Shown here: positions 31,819 through 41,400 of the stretch, piece by piece
Numbering within the stretch: the stretch's first letter is position 1
How the letters are laid out: every line of letters starts with the position of its first letter
Origin: Trichosporon coremiiforme
Taxonomy: Eukaryota > Basidiomycota > Tremellomycetes > Trichosporonales > Trichosporonaceae
DNA length: 64,000 bases
Direction: 5' to 3'
Assembly (NCBI GenBank): GCA_039545355.1
Contig: BCJJ01000002.1
Location: forward strand, 93,128-157,127
Translations under genes and position numbers: made by a program
Notes under the pieces: model-generated
What the model was told of the DNA's origin: nothing
Seen by the model: only the letters and a program-made list of their open reading frames with translations
Databases searched by the model: none

Positions 31819-33033
31819 ATGCTCGCCACACTACGAACAACAGCTGTGCGATCAGTCAGCGGCTCGTCTCTGCGTGCTGTGGGTGTTGTGCCCGCTCTGG
31901 CGCGCGGACACGCCGGCTGCTCAGGTCACCACCACCCGCCTCCGCCTGAGATCAGCACGACGACGAAGGCTGAGAAGAAGGAGCTCCCCCACCGTGCGAG
32001 CGGCATGCCGCTGAACGTCCCGACGACGCAAGGAGGGCCCTCGGACGCGGACGCGTACTGCGCCAGCCTTGTGCAGCGGCTCGATCCCGACGCGTGGCTG
32101 CAGAGCTACTTCTGGCCGAGGCGAGAGAAGGCGTGGTGGCTCGCGATCAGGGCTCTCAACGTGAGTGTCGTTTTGACAGTGCTCTAGCCTACAGGGAGCA
32201 GTAGCTGGGAGGTGTCAGAGGAATAAGCTGACGGCAGCTCGAGCTGCACCAGGTCTCGACGACTGTGTCGCAACCGGCGATCGCAGCGATGCGCTTCCAA
32301 TTCTGGCGCGACGCACTCGCCCAGATCTGGGCAGGCAAGCCCCCGCAGCATCCTGTCGCCATCGCACTCGCCGAGGCATATCGCTACCGCCCCATCCAGA
32401 AGTACTACCTGAACCGACTGATCGAGACGAGGGTGAGTCCCAGTAGCTCGTCGAGGATTATCCTGAGCTGACTTCCAGGCGAAGACCCTGTCCGCCCCGC
32501 CTGCCGCCGCCGACCTGGATGCGTACCTCGCCTCTCACGCGCCGATCCCCGACGCGATGCTTCAGACGGGTCTTACGCTCGTAGTGCCCCCAACGGCGCC
32601 GGAAACGAGCAAGCTAGCTCACACCCTGAGCCATGTGGCGAACACGCTGTCTGTCGTCTCTTTGCTGCGCCAACTGCCCTCCGCAATCGGGAAGCAGCAG
32701 AACCCGCTCCCCAGTGCCGTGTGCGCGAACAATGGCCTGAGTGACGAGGAGCTCTTCCGCGATCCCGGAGGGAAGAAGGTGCGCGACGCAGTCTTCGAGG
32801 TCGCAACTAGGGGCATGGACGAGATGATCACGGCGCGCCGGGACCTGAAGGACTGGAACGGGGCGGTCAAGCCGAGCGCGGCCATGCCCGTGTTCCTTGC
32901 CGCTGTGCCGGCCGAGCGATGGCTGAAGCGCCTCGAGGACGTCGACTTTGATGTGACATCGAAGAAGATGGTGAGGCATGACTGGCGGCTGGCGCCCGCC
33001 ATCTGGATGCGATACCTCCGCGGCAAGCTGTAA
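31819..33033 (+). CDS. NDUFAF6: NDUFAF6-like complex I assembly factor (phytoene/squalene synthase fold)
   Basis: Exons 31819-32160, 32238-32432 and 32479-33033 give 363 residues. The ATG sits in CCACCATG and opens a basic, Ser/Arg-rich leader typical of mitochondrial import (MLATLRTTAVRSVSGSSLRA). The core reads YCASLVQRLDPDAWLQSYFW, then RALNLELHQV, AAMRFQFWRDAL, HPVAIALAEA and YLNRLIETR, the order seen in NDUFAF6 proteins, which resemble prenyl synthases but act in assembly of NADH dehydrogenase. The C-terminus WRLAPAIWMRYLRGKL is also typical of the family. The assignment rests on motif order and length. Confidence 0.85.
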
Positions 33034-33105
33034 CCTACACTCTACAATCTATGCATGGCACATCTCTATAGCTCCCCTGGCTGGGGAAACGCAGCCTCAA
33101 AGTTT

Positions 33106-33987
33106 CTACAGCTTCGCGATCGCCGTCTGTGCCGCCTTCATATTGAATTTCGCCCCGACCTTGCCAAACGCGCCACCCTTGGGTCTCTGCATTGTGCGCA
33201 CGCCAGTCAGGATCCGTCTTCCCGTCTTCTTGTCGCTCATCAAACACAGCACAGTGGACACAGCACCGCCGGCAGTCCACAATAGTTTCACAGGTGAGGA
33301 CTGTCCCTGCCGGAGCAGGGTTGTAGAAGTTGATCTCAAAATTGATGGAGGGGTCCCAGGGCGACCAGCTCTCAGTGCCCCGACGATGGAGCGAGGTGCC
33401 CGTGAACATGTTGAGGAGCCAGGCGGCTGCCGCACCATGCACACCCTGGCCACCGTTGAGCCAGTCCGGAGCCAGCCATGCATTCTCTTCTCTAAATTCC
33501 TATCCTCCTCTGCACAGCTCTGCAAAGTTCCACGCAACTCCGCAGACTGCCGCAGGGTTCTACTGAGTGCTGCTGAGTGCCACAGATCTCCTCACAGTTC
33601 AGTGACTCAGAGCCGAGACTCAACGTTCCATCACTTCAGCGAGGCAGCGGAGACAGCGGAGGGCCTACTCATCCGTCCCTTCATGCACAGCAGACTCTGG
33701 ACGTCACCACTGCTCCTCGCAGCACACTGTCGCGCAGCTCGGGCAACTCGCTCAGCTCACGCCGTCTCGTACTCACTGTCCTGGATGACTGCCTCATAGA
33801 CACAAGTCCAGCCCTCGCAGTCGCGTCTGCCGCACATGTTGACGGGCGGGAGAGGCTCGTAAGCGACAGCCTTGCAGTGGGGCGCGAACATGTCACCGGC
33901 AAAGGGCATCACGCTCAGTCAGTAGTGCAGGTGTTCTGGGTCTGCATCGGTGGCTGGGATGAGCTCCTTCGTCTTGGAGCTGCTCAT
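33106..33987 (-). pseudogene. Hot-dog thioesterase-like pseudogene
   Basis: The minus-strand ATG at 33987 opens MSSSKTKELIPATDADPE, but a TGA at 33921-33919 interrupts; the same frame then continues LSVMPFAGDMFAPH and on to CVYEAVIQD. After a probable intron the frame resumes at APDWLNGGQGVHGAAAAWLL, the classic hot-dog helix, and FEINFYNPAPAGTVL. It then shifts by one base near 33270, where the family's ending (AVSTVLCLMSDKKTGRRILT, GVRTMQR) continues to the stop at 33106. One nonsense and one frameshift in conserved parts point to a pseudogene, unless both are base-call errors. Confidence 0.65.
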
Positions 33988-34333
33988 TGTGTCAGTGTCT
34001 GAGTGGGTTCAAGTCGCGGAGCTGGTCGATCGAGGATCTCAGAGGCATGAAGGTTGAAGGTCGCAAAAACTGAGGAGTGAAAGAAGAGAGGAGGGAAGAA
34101 TGAGCTGAGCTGATGAGCTGAAGGGCTGAGAGTTGGAGACTTGAAGAAAGTCAGAAAGGACGACAGGGAGCAAAAGCAAGACAATCCGAAATCATGGCCG
34201 GGTACAAAGTCCGACGTCATTGCTGGGCCGAGCTGAGCCGAGATAAAAGTTGTGTTTTCGGACTCTTTGACGCCCACTCTTCTCATTACACCTCGACCAC
34301 GCTTTCGCCAGCTCACGACTGGGGTCATCAGCC

Positions 34334-35863
34334 ATGATCGTGCGACAACTCCCCCGCTCTCTGCAGCGCACCTCGCGCATCCCTGTCGCGCGCGCTGTCC
34401 GTCCCAGCATCGCCGCGACTCCCCCTGTCTCGAGCCGGCCTCTCTCCTCAACCCGCCGACAATCTGCCCGAACACCAACCGCCGTCCCAACCGGACCAGG
34501 AGCGGGGAACCCCCCGGATTTCAAACCAGAGGTCGTCTACGAGCCATTCGACCGCGGCCTGCCCTACCGCCGCGCCCTGCTTCTCTTCAGCGTCCCCGTC
34601 CCACCGACCGAATGGCCCTCGCACGCCGAACTCATGGCTCCGTTGTTCGGCAGCGTCCAGTTCGCCCTGAAAGCGTCCAAAATCGGTCTCAACGTTGTCT
34701 ACGACGGGACTGGGACTGCTCAGGATCTGAACGGGGTCACGAGTCTGCCGGCGGAACTCGTGTACCCCGACGGGAAAGTTTACAGATGGAAGGAGTTTGA
34801 CGAGCGGACGTTGGACACGGACGAGTTTCAGGACGCAGTGAGGTATACGGCGAAACAACCCGGGGCTGGAATGGAGGGAATGGGGATCAAGGGAGTGCAG
34901 AGGGTGATGGTGTGCACGCACGGCGCTCGAGACTGTCGTTGCTCAGAACGCGGATCGCCTCTCGTTGCCTCGCTTCGAAGTGCCATTTCCTCCTCTCCCT
35001 CTCCCACTTCCACTTCCAGCTCCGACTCGACGAGGAAACTCGAGGTTGTCGATATTGCGCATGTGGGGGGCCACAAGTGGGCCGCAAACGCGCTCCTCTT
35101 TCCTTCCCTCGACATGTTCTCAAACCTGGACTCGAGCCAGGCGGACAAGTTCCTGAGGTTTCTGGAATCTGGGGGTGAGGAAGAAAGGGACATGTGGAGC
35201 CACTGGAGGGGTCGGATCGGGTACAATGACCTCGTGCAGATGCAGCTCGGGATGAGGGTTGATCGCATCCTCTCCGAGTCTGAGAAGGATGCGAAGAAGG
35301 CGAGGAACACGGACGAGGGCGAGGGCGAGTCGCTCGACTCTGAGGAGAAGAGCCCCGAATCGTCGGGGTCCACAGCCACGACGAGGACGAAGGGAAGCTC
35401 TGCCCGAACCGCTTCCGACCCCCTCAGTGATCCCCTCGCCTTCGACACTCTGGATCCTCTGGCTGAAGTCGACGGCTTCACCGGTCTCGACGCAGCCGCC
35501 ACCCGCGCCAAATACGCCAACACGCCCACAGTCCCATTGACCTTCACTACCTTCGACAACCAACCCCTCCCAGTCGACGCACCCCTCGGCGCCAGCCTCT
35601 TAGAGGTCGCCAAGATCAATGATCTGCCAGGAATGGAGGGCACGTGTGGTGGGAACTGCGAGTGTGCCACTTGCCATTTCTACATGAAGCCAGGGTGGGA
35701 GGAGGCGCCGGTTGAGGAGCCGACCGAGGAAGAGGACGATATGTTGTTCACTGCGCTGGAATATCGGGATGACCAGAGTAGACTTGGGTGTCAGATTCGT
35801 GTGACGGAGGAGCTCGCGCAGTGGAACAAGAATGGGGGAGTGTTCAAGCTCCCGCAGTACTAG
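34334..35863 (+). CDS. Fusion of an Apd1/Aim32-type [2Fe-2S] domain with an adrenodoxin-type ferredoxin
   Basis: Single exon, 509 residues. A basic, Ser/Thr-rich leader (about 1-50) suggests a mitochondrial protein. Residues 75-300 form a sucrase/ferredoxin-like, thioredoxin-fold domain with C201-R-C203 (CTHGARDCRC) and H243-VGG-H247, the two Cys and two His that bind the cluster in Apd1. A charged linker of about 80 residues (317-395) follows. Residues 398-505 are a vertebrate-type ferredoxin with C438, C444, C447 (GTCGGNCECATC) and C486 (SRLGCQI), the usual four ligands; an extra Cys442 lies between. It therefore appears able to hold two different [2Fe-2S] clusters in one chain. Electron transfer between them is inference. 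Its start lies 346 bp from the broken thioesterase, divergently. Confidence 0.85.
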   Translation: MIVRQLPRSLQRTSRIPVARAVRPSIAATPPVSSRPLSSTRRQSARTPTAVPTGPGAGNPPDFKPEVVYEPFDRGLPYRRALLLFSVPVPPTEWPSHAELMAPLFGSVQFALKASKIGLNVVYDGTGTAQDLNGVTSLPAELVYPDGKVYRWKEFDERTLDTDEFQDAVRYTAKQPGAGMEGMGIKGVQRVMVCTHGARDCRCSERGSPLVASLRSAISSSPSPTSTSSSDSTRKLEVVDIAHVGGHKWAANALLFPSLDMFSNLDSSQADKFLRFLESGGEEERDMWSHWRGRIGYNDLVQMQLGMRVDRILSESEKDAKKARNTDEGEGESLDSEEKSPESSGSTATTRTKGSSARTASDPLSDPLAFDTLDPLAEVDGFTGLDAAATRAKYANTPTVPLTFTTFDNQPLPVDAPLGASLLEVAKINDLPGMEGTCGGNCECATCHFYMKPGWEEAPVEEPTEEEDDMLFTALEYRDDQSRLGCQIRVTEELAQWNKNGGVFKLPQY

Positions 35864-35964
35864 ATATAGAGAACAGTACTTGCAGAATCATTGTACATCT
35901 ATGATAATCTTCACTCTTCCTTCCACCAGAATCACTCTCACAGCTCGCTGCGCTCGCCGCGCGC

Positions 35965-36883
35965 TCACACACCGGCTCCGTAGCGCGCAATAGTCCTGAC
36001 CTCCTCCAGCAGACCCGCGAGGTACTCCTCACTCTCGTCGCCCTGCGCGTAGCGCTCCAGCGACGGAATCAGCGCGACCGCAACCTCGACGCGTTCCGGA
36101 CGCAGGTGCATGATCTGGGCGATTTCGAAATTGTTCAGGAAGCCTGGGCGGGCCATCAGCGCGCCGCGCATGCCCTCGCACAGCGACGGGTCCATGTTGG
36201 CGAACTCGTCAACGTAGGTTACGGTCGACTTGTAGACCCTGCTTATTAGTACGGAACGAGCGAAACGAGCGGAGTAGGGTTCAGCTGCGAGAGAGGGCTT
36301 CAGGTAACAGTCTCTCCGAAAGGAGCGGCGAGTAGCGAGGACATTGGGTGGGGCATTGAGAGCCTCGAGACAGAGACGGCTGTCTCTCAAGGGAGGGTCC
36401 GGTGGCCGCTCAGTTGCTCCCAAGCTTCTTGCAGCTCAAGCCTACTGCCCTCGGCGGTCCTGCGGACCCCCTCGGGCCGACTCACTTGTTATCCGGTGCC
36501 GGGGGAGCTCCCGCCTGGTCCCTCGAGATGCTGAGCAGCTGCCTCACTTCAGCGAGAGTGAGCGCTTCTCCGTTCGCGGCAAAGTCTGTCGTGAGCTGAG
36601 CACGGGAAAGACGGCGTACCTCCAAACTGGAGCTTGGTCGCGTCCTCCTCTTGGGCCTGGGGTCAGCTTGAAACTTCACGCGTCGCCAGCTTCCGCGATA
36701 TCGGGGCAAGGTCGTCGGAGGAAGAACAACAAAGGCGAGGAAGGTCAAAGGTGGAAGACGGAATAGCTCTCTCGCGACAGCCTCTGGCTGCCGCTCGTCG
36801 GCACTTACTGCTCCCCGCTTCCTGTGCTTCTCAACTGGCCTCGGCTGGGCGAGCTGCGCCGGGGTCGGTTTCGTGTCCTCCAT
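35965..36883 (-). CDS. RPB4: RNA polymerase II subunit Rpb4
   Basis: Stalk subunit that pairs with Rpb7 on RNA polymerase II. Exons 36883-36809, 36656-36620, 36585-36486 and 36238-35965 give 161 residues. The N-terminal EEDATKLQFG block and LTLAEVRQLL lead into TYVDEFANM and the C-terminal HRDC/Rpb4 helices FEIAQIMHLRPERVEVAVAL with IPSLERY, characteristic of the family. The start chosen is the ATG of MEDTKPTPAQ; a preceding in-frame stretch has no ATG. The first intron (152 nt) and the third (247 nt) are long for this locus. Length fits Rpb4. It faces away from the DH-BAR gene across a 1.6-kb spacer. Confidence 0.88.
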
Positions 36884-37552
36884 GATGGCTTGAGTGGAGG
36901 TCTGGTTCGACGAAGTCACGCAACGCTCGAAGCAACAATCAACTCGCCATTAGGTTCCGCTCATGTAGCGTCGCGTGGCAGGTAGATCGGATCTGCCACG
37001 CGGGATTGCGTAACAATGACTATTGCCGGAAAGGGCAGCCGCGGTTTGTTTGTTGCGTGATTCGTTACGTAAGGAGAACTGTTGCAGGGATTGCTCGTGT
37101 TCCGCGGCGGCGCACGGGCGAGCGACCGGAGACTGCAAGGCTGAATGGGATCAATGGGGTTCTCGATCCGACGATCGCTCAACGAGGCCCTGCACGCCCT
37201 GTAACAGAAACATGGTCTAGCTCGCATACAGATGCGACTGACGACGCCTGATCACTGATGACTGTCATGATGACTGCATGCATGGTTGTGCACTGGAGTG
37301 TGGGTGTGTGTACTGCTCCCGTTGAATGAACTGGGCAACGTGAATGGAAGCTTAAGAAGCAGGGGTAGAGCTGGTTGGGCGAACATGTGAACAGGCAGCG
37401 AGACAGGGCGTGGAATAAGATTGAGTGTGTGTGAGTGTGGTTGTGGTTGTGTCAATTGTCTCCTGTTTGTGAGGTGTTGCAGAGTGAGATACGGTGGGTG
37501 GGCGGTACGGATGCAGGCTGGGTTGAGGCGAGGGATCGAGGTATCGAGGTAT

Positions 37553-37601
37553 GGGAGGCACAGGGAGGCACAGGGAGACGCAGGGAGGCACAGGGAGGCA
37601 C
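37553..37601 (+). repeat. 10-bp tandem repeat, about five units
   Basis: Unit GGGAGGCACA, repeated with one variant unit (GGGAGACGCA). Confidence 0.9.
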
Positions 37602-37611
37602 TCGTACTCCA

Positions 37612-37646
37612 GTCGCAGGTCACAGGTCGCAGGTCGCAGGTCGCAG
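37612..37646 (+). repeat. 7-bp tandem repeat, five units
   Basis: Unit GTCGCAG, with one GTCACAG variant, directly following the 10-bp repeat. Confidence 0.9.
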
Positions 37647-38123
37647 GAACCGCGCGAAGACGAGGAAGGACAATGGTACCTCTGCACTCAGGTAAGCCTT
37701 CCCGTCAGCGTAATCACCACACAGACACAGTCTACAGAGTCTCGCCTCAGCCTCAGACTCGAGTCCCTTGGCCCCCGACTGCCATGCCCTGAGCGAACCG
37801 TGTGAGTCCACTGTCCACTGTCCACCGTTCACTGCTGCCGGGCCGGCCACTCCGACTCCCATGCACCCCGTGCACCCCGTGCCCTGCAACCTGCAATTCC
37901 CCTTGCCCTACGGCAATGTTTCTCCTGCACGGCCTCTGTCTCTCCTGAACACTATTCCTGACCTGACCTGACCTGACATCCACCACTGTGTACCGTGTCC
38001 GAATCCAACTCCAAGACTCCTCACGGTAGACCTTGTCTGCATGGCCACTCCCACCCCCCTGCATCATCATTTTCTCATCCGACATCACTTGCACCCATCC
38101 ATCACCACGCACACACACGCATA

Positions 38124-38223
38124 NNNNNNNNNNNNNNNNNNNNNNNNNNNNNNNNNNNNNNNNNNNNNNNNNNNNNNNNNNNNNNNNNNNNNNNNNNNNN
38201 NNNNNNNNNNNNNNNNNNNNNNN
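38124..38223. other. Assembly gap (100 N)
   Basis: A run of N of round length in the upstream region of the DH-BAR gene. The left edge is CA-dinucleotide-rich. Confidence 0.99.
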
Positions 38224-38459
38224 TACCTCCCTAACCAGCACCACCGTCGGATCCCCCGCCCCCCAACCCACAGTGCGATCACACCGCCGCGTGTCCAGAA
38301 CCACGACCCAGCCAGCGACGACTCTCAACGCCCAACACACAGACGTCGCCTCGAGGCGTGCACGACCGTCGCACCCCCCTTTCCATCTTGACCGGCATTA
38401 CTCTTATCCATCATATCTCCCAGCAACACTGCATCCAGCACAGCCAGGCCTAGCCAGCA

Positions 38460-41400
38460 ATGTCGCCGACGCCCGGCGCGGGGCCGTCGCACTCTCGTCG
38501 CAGCTCGGGCTCATCCCATTCTAACACTTCCTTCGCCACCCCGCCATCGTCGCCAAAGCTCAACACGAGCGCGTCCCGCATACCAAAGCTCGCCCCGTCA
38601 CCTGTCGACAATGCACTGAGCCGTTCCCCAAGCTCAGGTGACAAGCGGCCCGACGCCCCTGCGCCTACTCATGCGCCCGCATCAACGCCGCCGCTCTTCC
38701 CTACCGCCCCAAGTCCCTCGTCACTGCCGGTCCCGGTCCACAACAAACTGCTCGCACGCAAGTCCATGTCGGCCGCGATCCCGCAATCATCCAGGCGATA
38801 CTCGCAGTACGTAGCCAAGAACGGACCAAGCCCACCATCATCGATTCCGACCGCGATTCCCGTTTTCAGAGGAGGGGGAGGCTCAAGTTCGGGCAACGTA
38901 AGCAGCTCTGTCACGCCCACTCCTTCCCCTGCACCCAGTTCCAGCACGGCCGGGGGGCGTGGTATCGGCAGGGGCGCGTCCCCCGCAGCTTCGTCTTCGT
39001 CTGCTGCTTCTGCCATGCGGCGGACGTCTTCCGCAGAGGGCAGGCGTGTCACAAGGACGCACCATCGAGAAGGACACGCTCCACCAATGCCACCTCCACT
39101 GCCGCCTGGCGCTGCACCGCCGCTCGCAAGTGTTGCAGGCACGACGTCGTCGCCTTCGCCCAGCAGTGGAATCCCGAGAAGACGAAAGTCCTCGTCCTCT
39201 TTGCGACGGCGCAAGTCACACGTTCCCACCTCAAACACGACTCCTTCGCCCCGTGCGCGCCCAATGTCTGTCAAGCCCCCAGCGCGCGTATCGTCGGCGG
39301 CAGCGTCGGCCGTCCTCTCAGCCCAGCAATATCCACCGCCGCTACCCACCTCCCCCCGGATACCGAACGGCAACGCCGCACTTGGATTTCCGAACGGCAG
39401 CCTCGCGTCGACGTTCAACCAGGACCTTCCGCTCCGCTCTGCGTCCCTCCGAGCGACATCGGATTCGCGCCCCGCCAGCCCACCGCCGCCGCCCCAGGCG
39501 CGGGCCGATGCTACGTTCCCTCCGCCAGAACCGCAGTTCCGACGACCGGATGCGACTCATTCCCCTGGACAGCCCTCGACGTCCTCGGTTGACGTAGACG
39601 ATGGACATCGGCACCTTGACGATCATAGCCCTGCTCGCCCAAACGGTCTCGGTCGTGGGCAAACTCGTCCTTCTCGCTCTTCGTCGCTCTCGTCTGCAAG
39701 CGTCCCCGCTTCCCCCCTTGCACGAAGTCATGGCTTCCAACAGGAGGTTGGCACGCAAGCCACACCACCAAAGGACGAGCCGTCACCGCACTCACGGCGA
39801 ACAGCGACCTCGCCCCTGTCGTCGACGGCTCCTTTCTCCCCGCCATTGAGCAGCAACAGCGTTGGGCCAAGTCTGCCCCTTCGCAACGAGTCGCTCCCCC
39901 AGGAGTCAACACCGACGACACCCCTCCCACCCCTCGCAACCTCGCCAACGCGCTCCATCAGCCTCGCGCCGGAACCTCCTGCGGTCCTCCGGTCCAGCAC
40001 CTCGTCCCAAGGATCAGCCGCGACTGTCGTCCCGGATCCGATTGAAACAGAAATTCTCTCGTTACCGACTTCATCAACAACTTCGGCTTCGGATCAGGCA
40101 GCCACGAGTCCAGCTTCAACAGTGTCTTCGACCGCGACACACGGTTTCCCCGCAGCAGCGGCGCCTGCTCCAGTCCCAGCGGCAGCTCCTGCTCCAGCAC
40201 CCGCAGCAGCTACCCCAGCACCCACTGCACTGCCTGTTGCCAACGGAAGGGTGACACCCGACTCCAGACGCAATGCCAAGGCGCTCGAGTCCCCACGAGC
40301 GCCTCGAACGTCGCCACGTCCTGACCGGAAGTCACCAGGACTCACAATCGACCCTCCACCTCCCCCCACGAGCTCGCACAATATCCGTGTCGTCAGCCCT
40401 CCACCGACTCTGGCCCCGCAGCCGTCTGTCGTTCCCATCATCCCGGCCAAGAGTCCCCTGCGTCCGCGAACAGGCAGACTGCGGTCGGGCACGAACACTG
40501 CAGTCCCGCCTGTTCCCAAACTCCCGGACAACATTCCATCTGTTCCTCAACGCCCGTCGAGTGTCCACCACGTGTTGTCAACGCTGCAGCTCCCTGAACA
40601 GGACCCCTCAGCCTCAGGTTCCTCAAGCCAACCACCGGCCAGCGAGTCATCGGGAGCTACGGCCCGTGCCGAAGAAGCAAACCAAACAACTGACAGTGCG
40701 ACTACTGAAGAGCCCAGTGCTGTTACCACTGCGTCGTCAACTTTGTCCGAGCCCCGCACGTCGCCTTCGGTTGCGGTGCCCTCCCAGCAAGCGCTGGCAG
40801 AGGCCATCCTCGCACCAGTCCAGAACACGTACGGCGGCATTCCCCTCACCGCGCGCTCGGACCCTGCAGAAAGTTCAGCACAACCGTTCGCCAAAGATTT
40901 GTCGTCGTCGCTCTTCGCGTCGCCAATTCCGTTCGACGACTCGGGACCGCCATCGGCTCCAGCTTCAAACCAGAACTTTTGGGTTGTCAGCTCGGGAGGG
41001 AGCGCTTCTCGCCCAACTAGCTTCTTGGATGCGTCCACCTCTACGGCTTCCACCATCTCGACTTCGGTTTCCACCACCGACAGCCTTCTGGGCCGATCAG
41101 AGGCCAGCATCATGGAGGACTCGACCTTGTACGACAAGCGCGAGTCGCTGGACGACGAAATCATCAGCGGCCCCACAGTCCTGTCCCAAAGCTGCGATCT
41201 CTGCCCGTCGCCCACCAACTGCTCCCACACGACGCTCAAGAAGCAGACGTCACTCCCACGCGTTACACCGCTGAATCTCGAGGTGCACAGCAAGGTGCTT
41301 CCTGAGCTGCCGCTGCCTAGCCCGAACCAGCCGCTGTCGCCACACACGCCCACGACACCGGCACGCCCCCAGCATGCACAGCAGACGACGGCTCCCCCTC

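Larger units (their letters stand above)
36884..38459. other. Divergent intergenic region with short tandem repeats and a gap
   Basis: Separates RPB4 (minus) from the DH-BAR gene (plus) and should hold both promoters. It contains CTGAC pentamers near 37958-37976, two tandem repeats listed separately, and 100 Ns. No gene recognised. Confidence 0.5.

Noticed and set aside
33035..33442. Intact small thioesterase from an internal ATG
   Set aside because: The frame leaves the conserved sequence near 33270, and the true family ending is in another frame, so the locus is broken.
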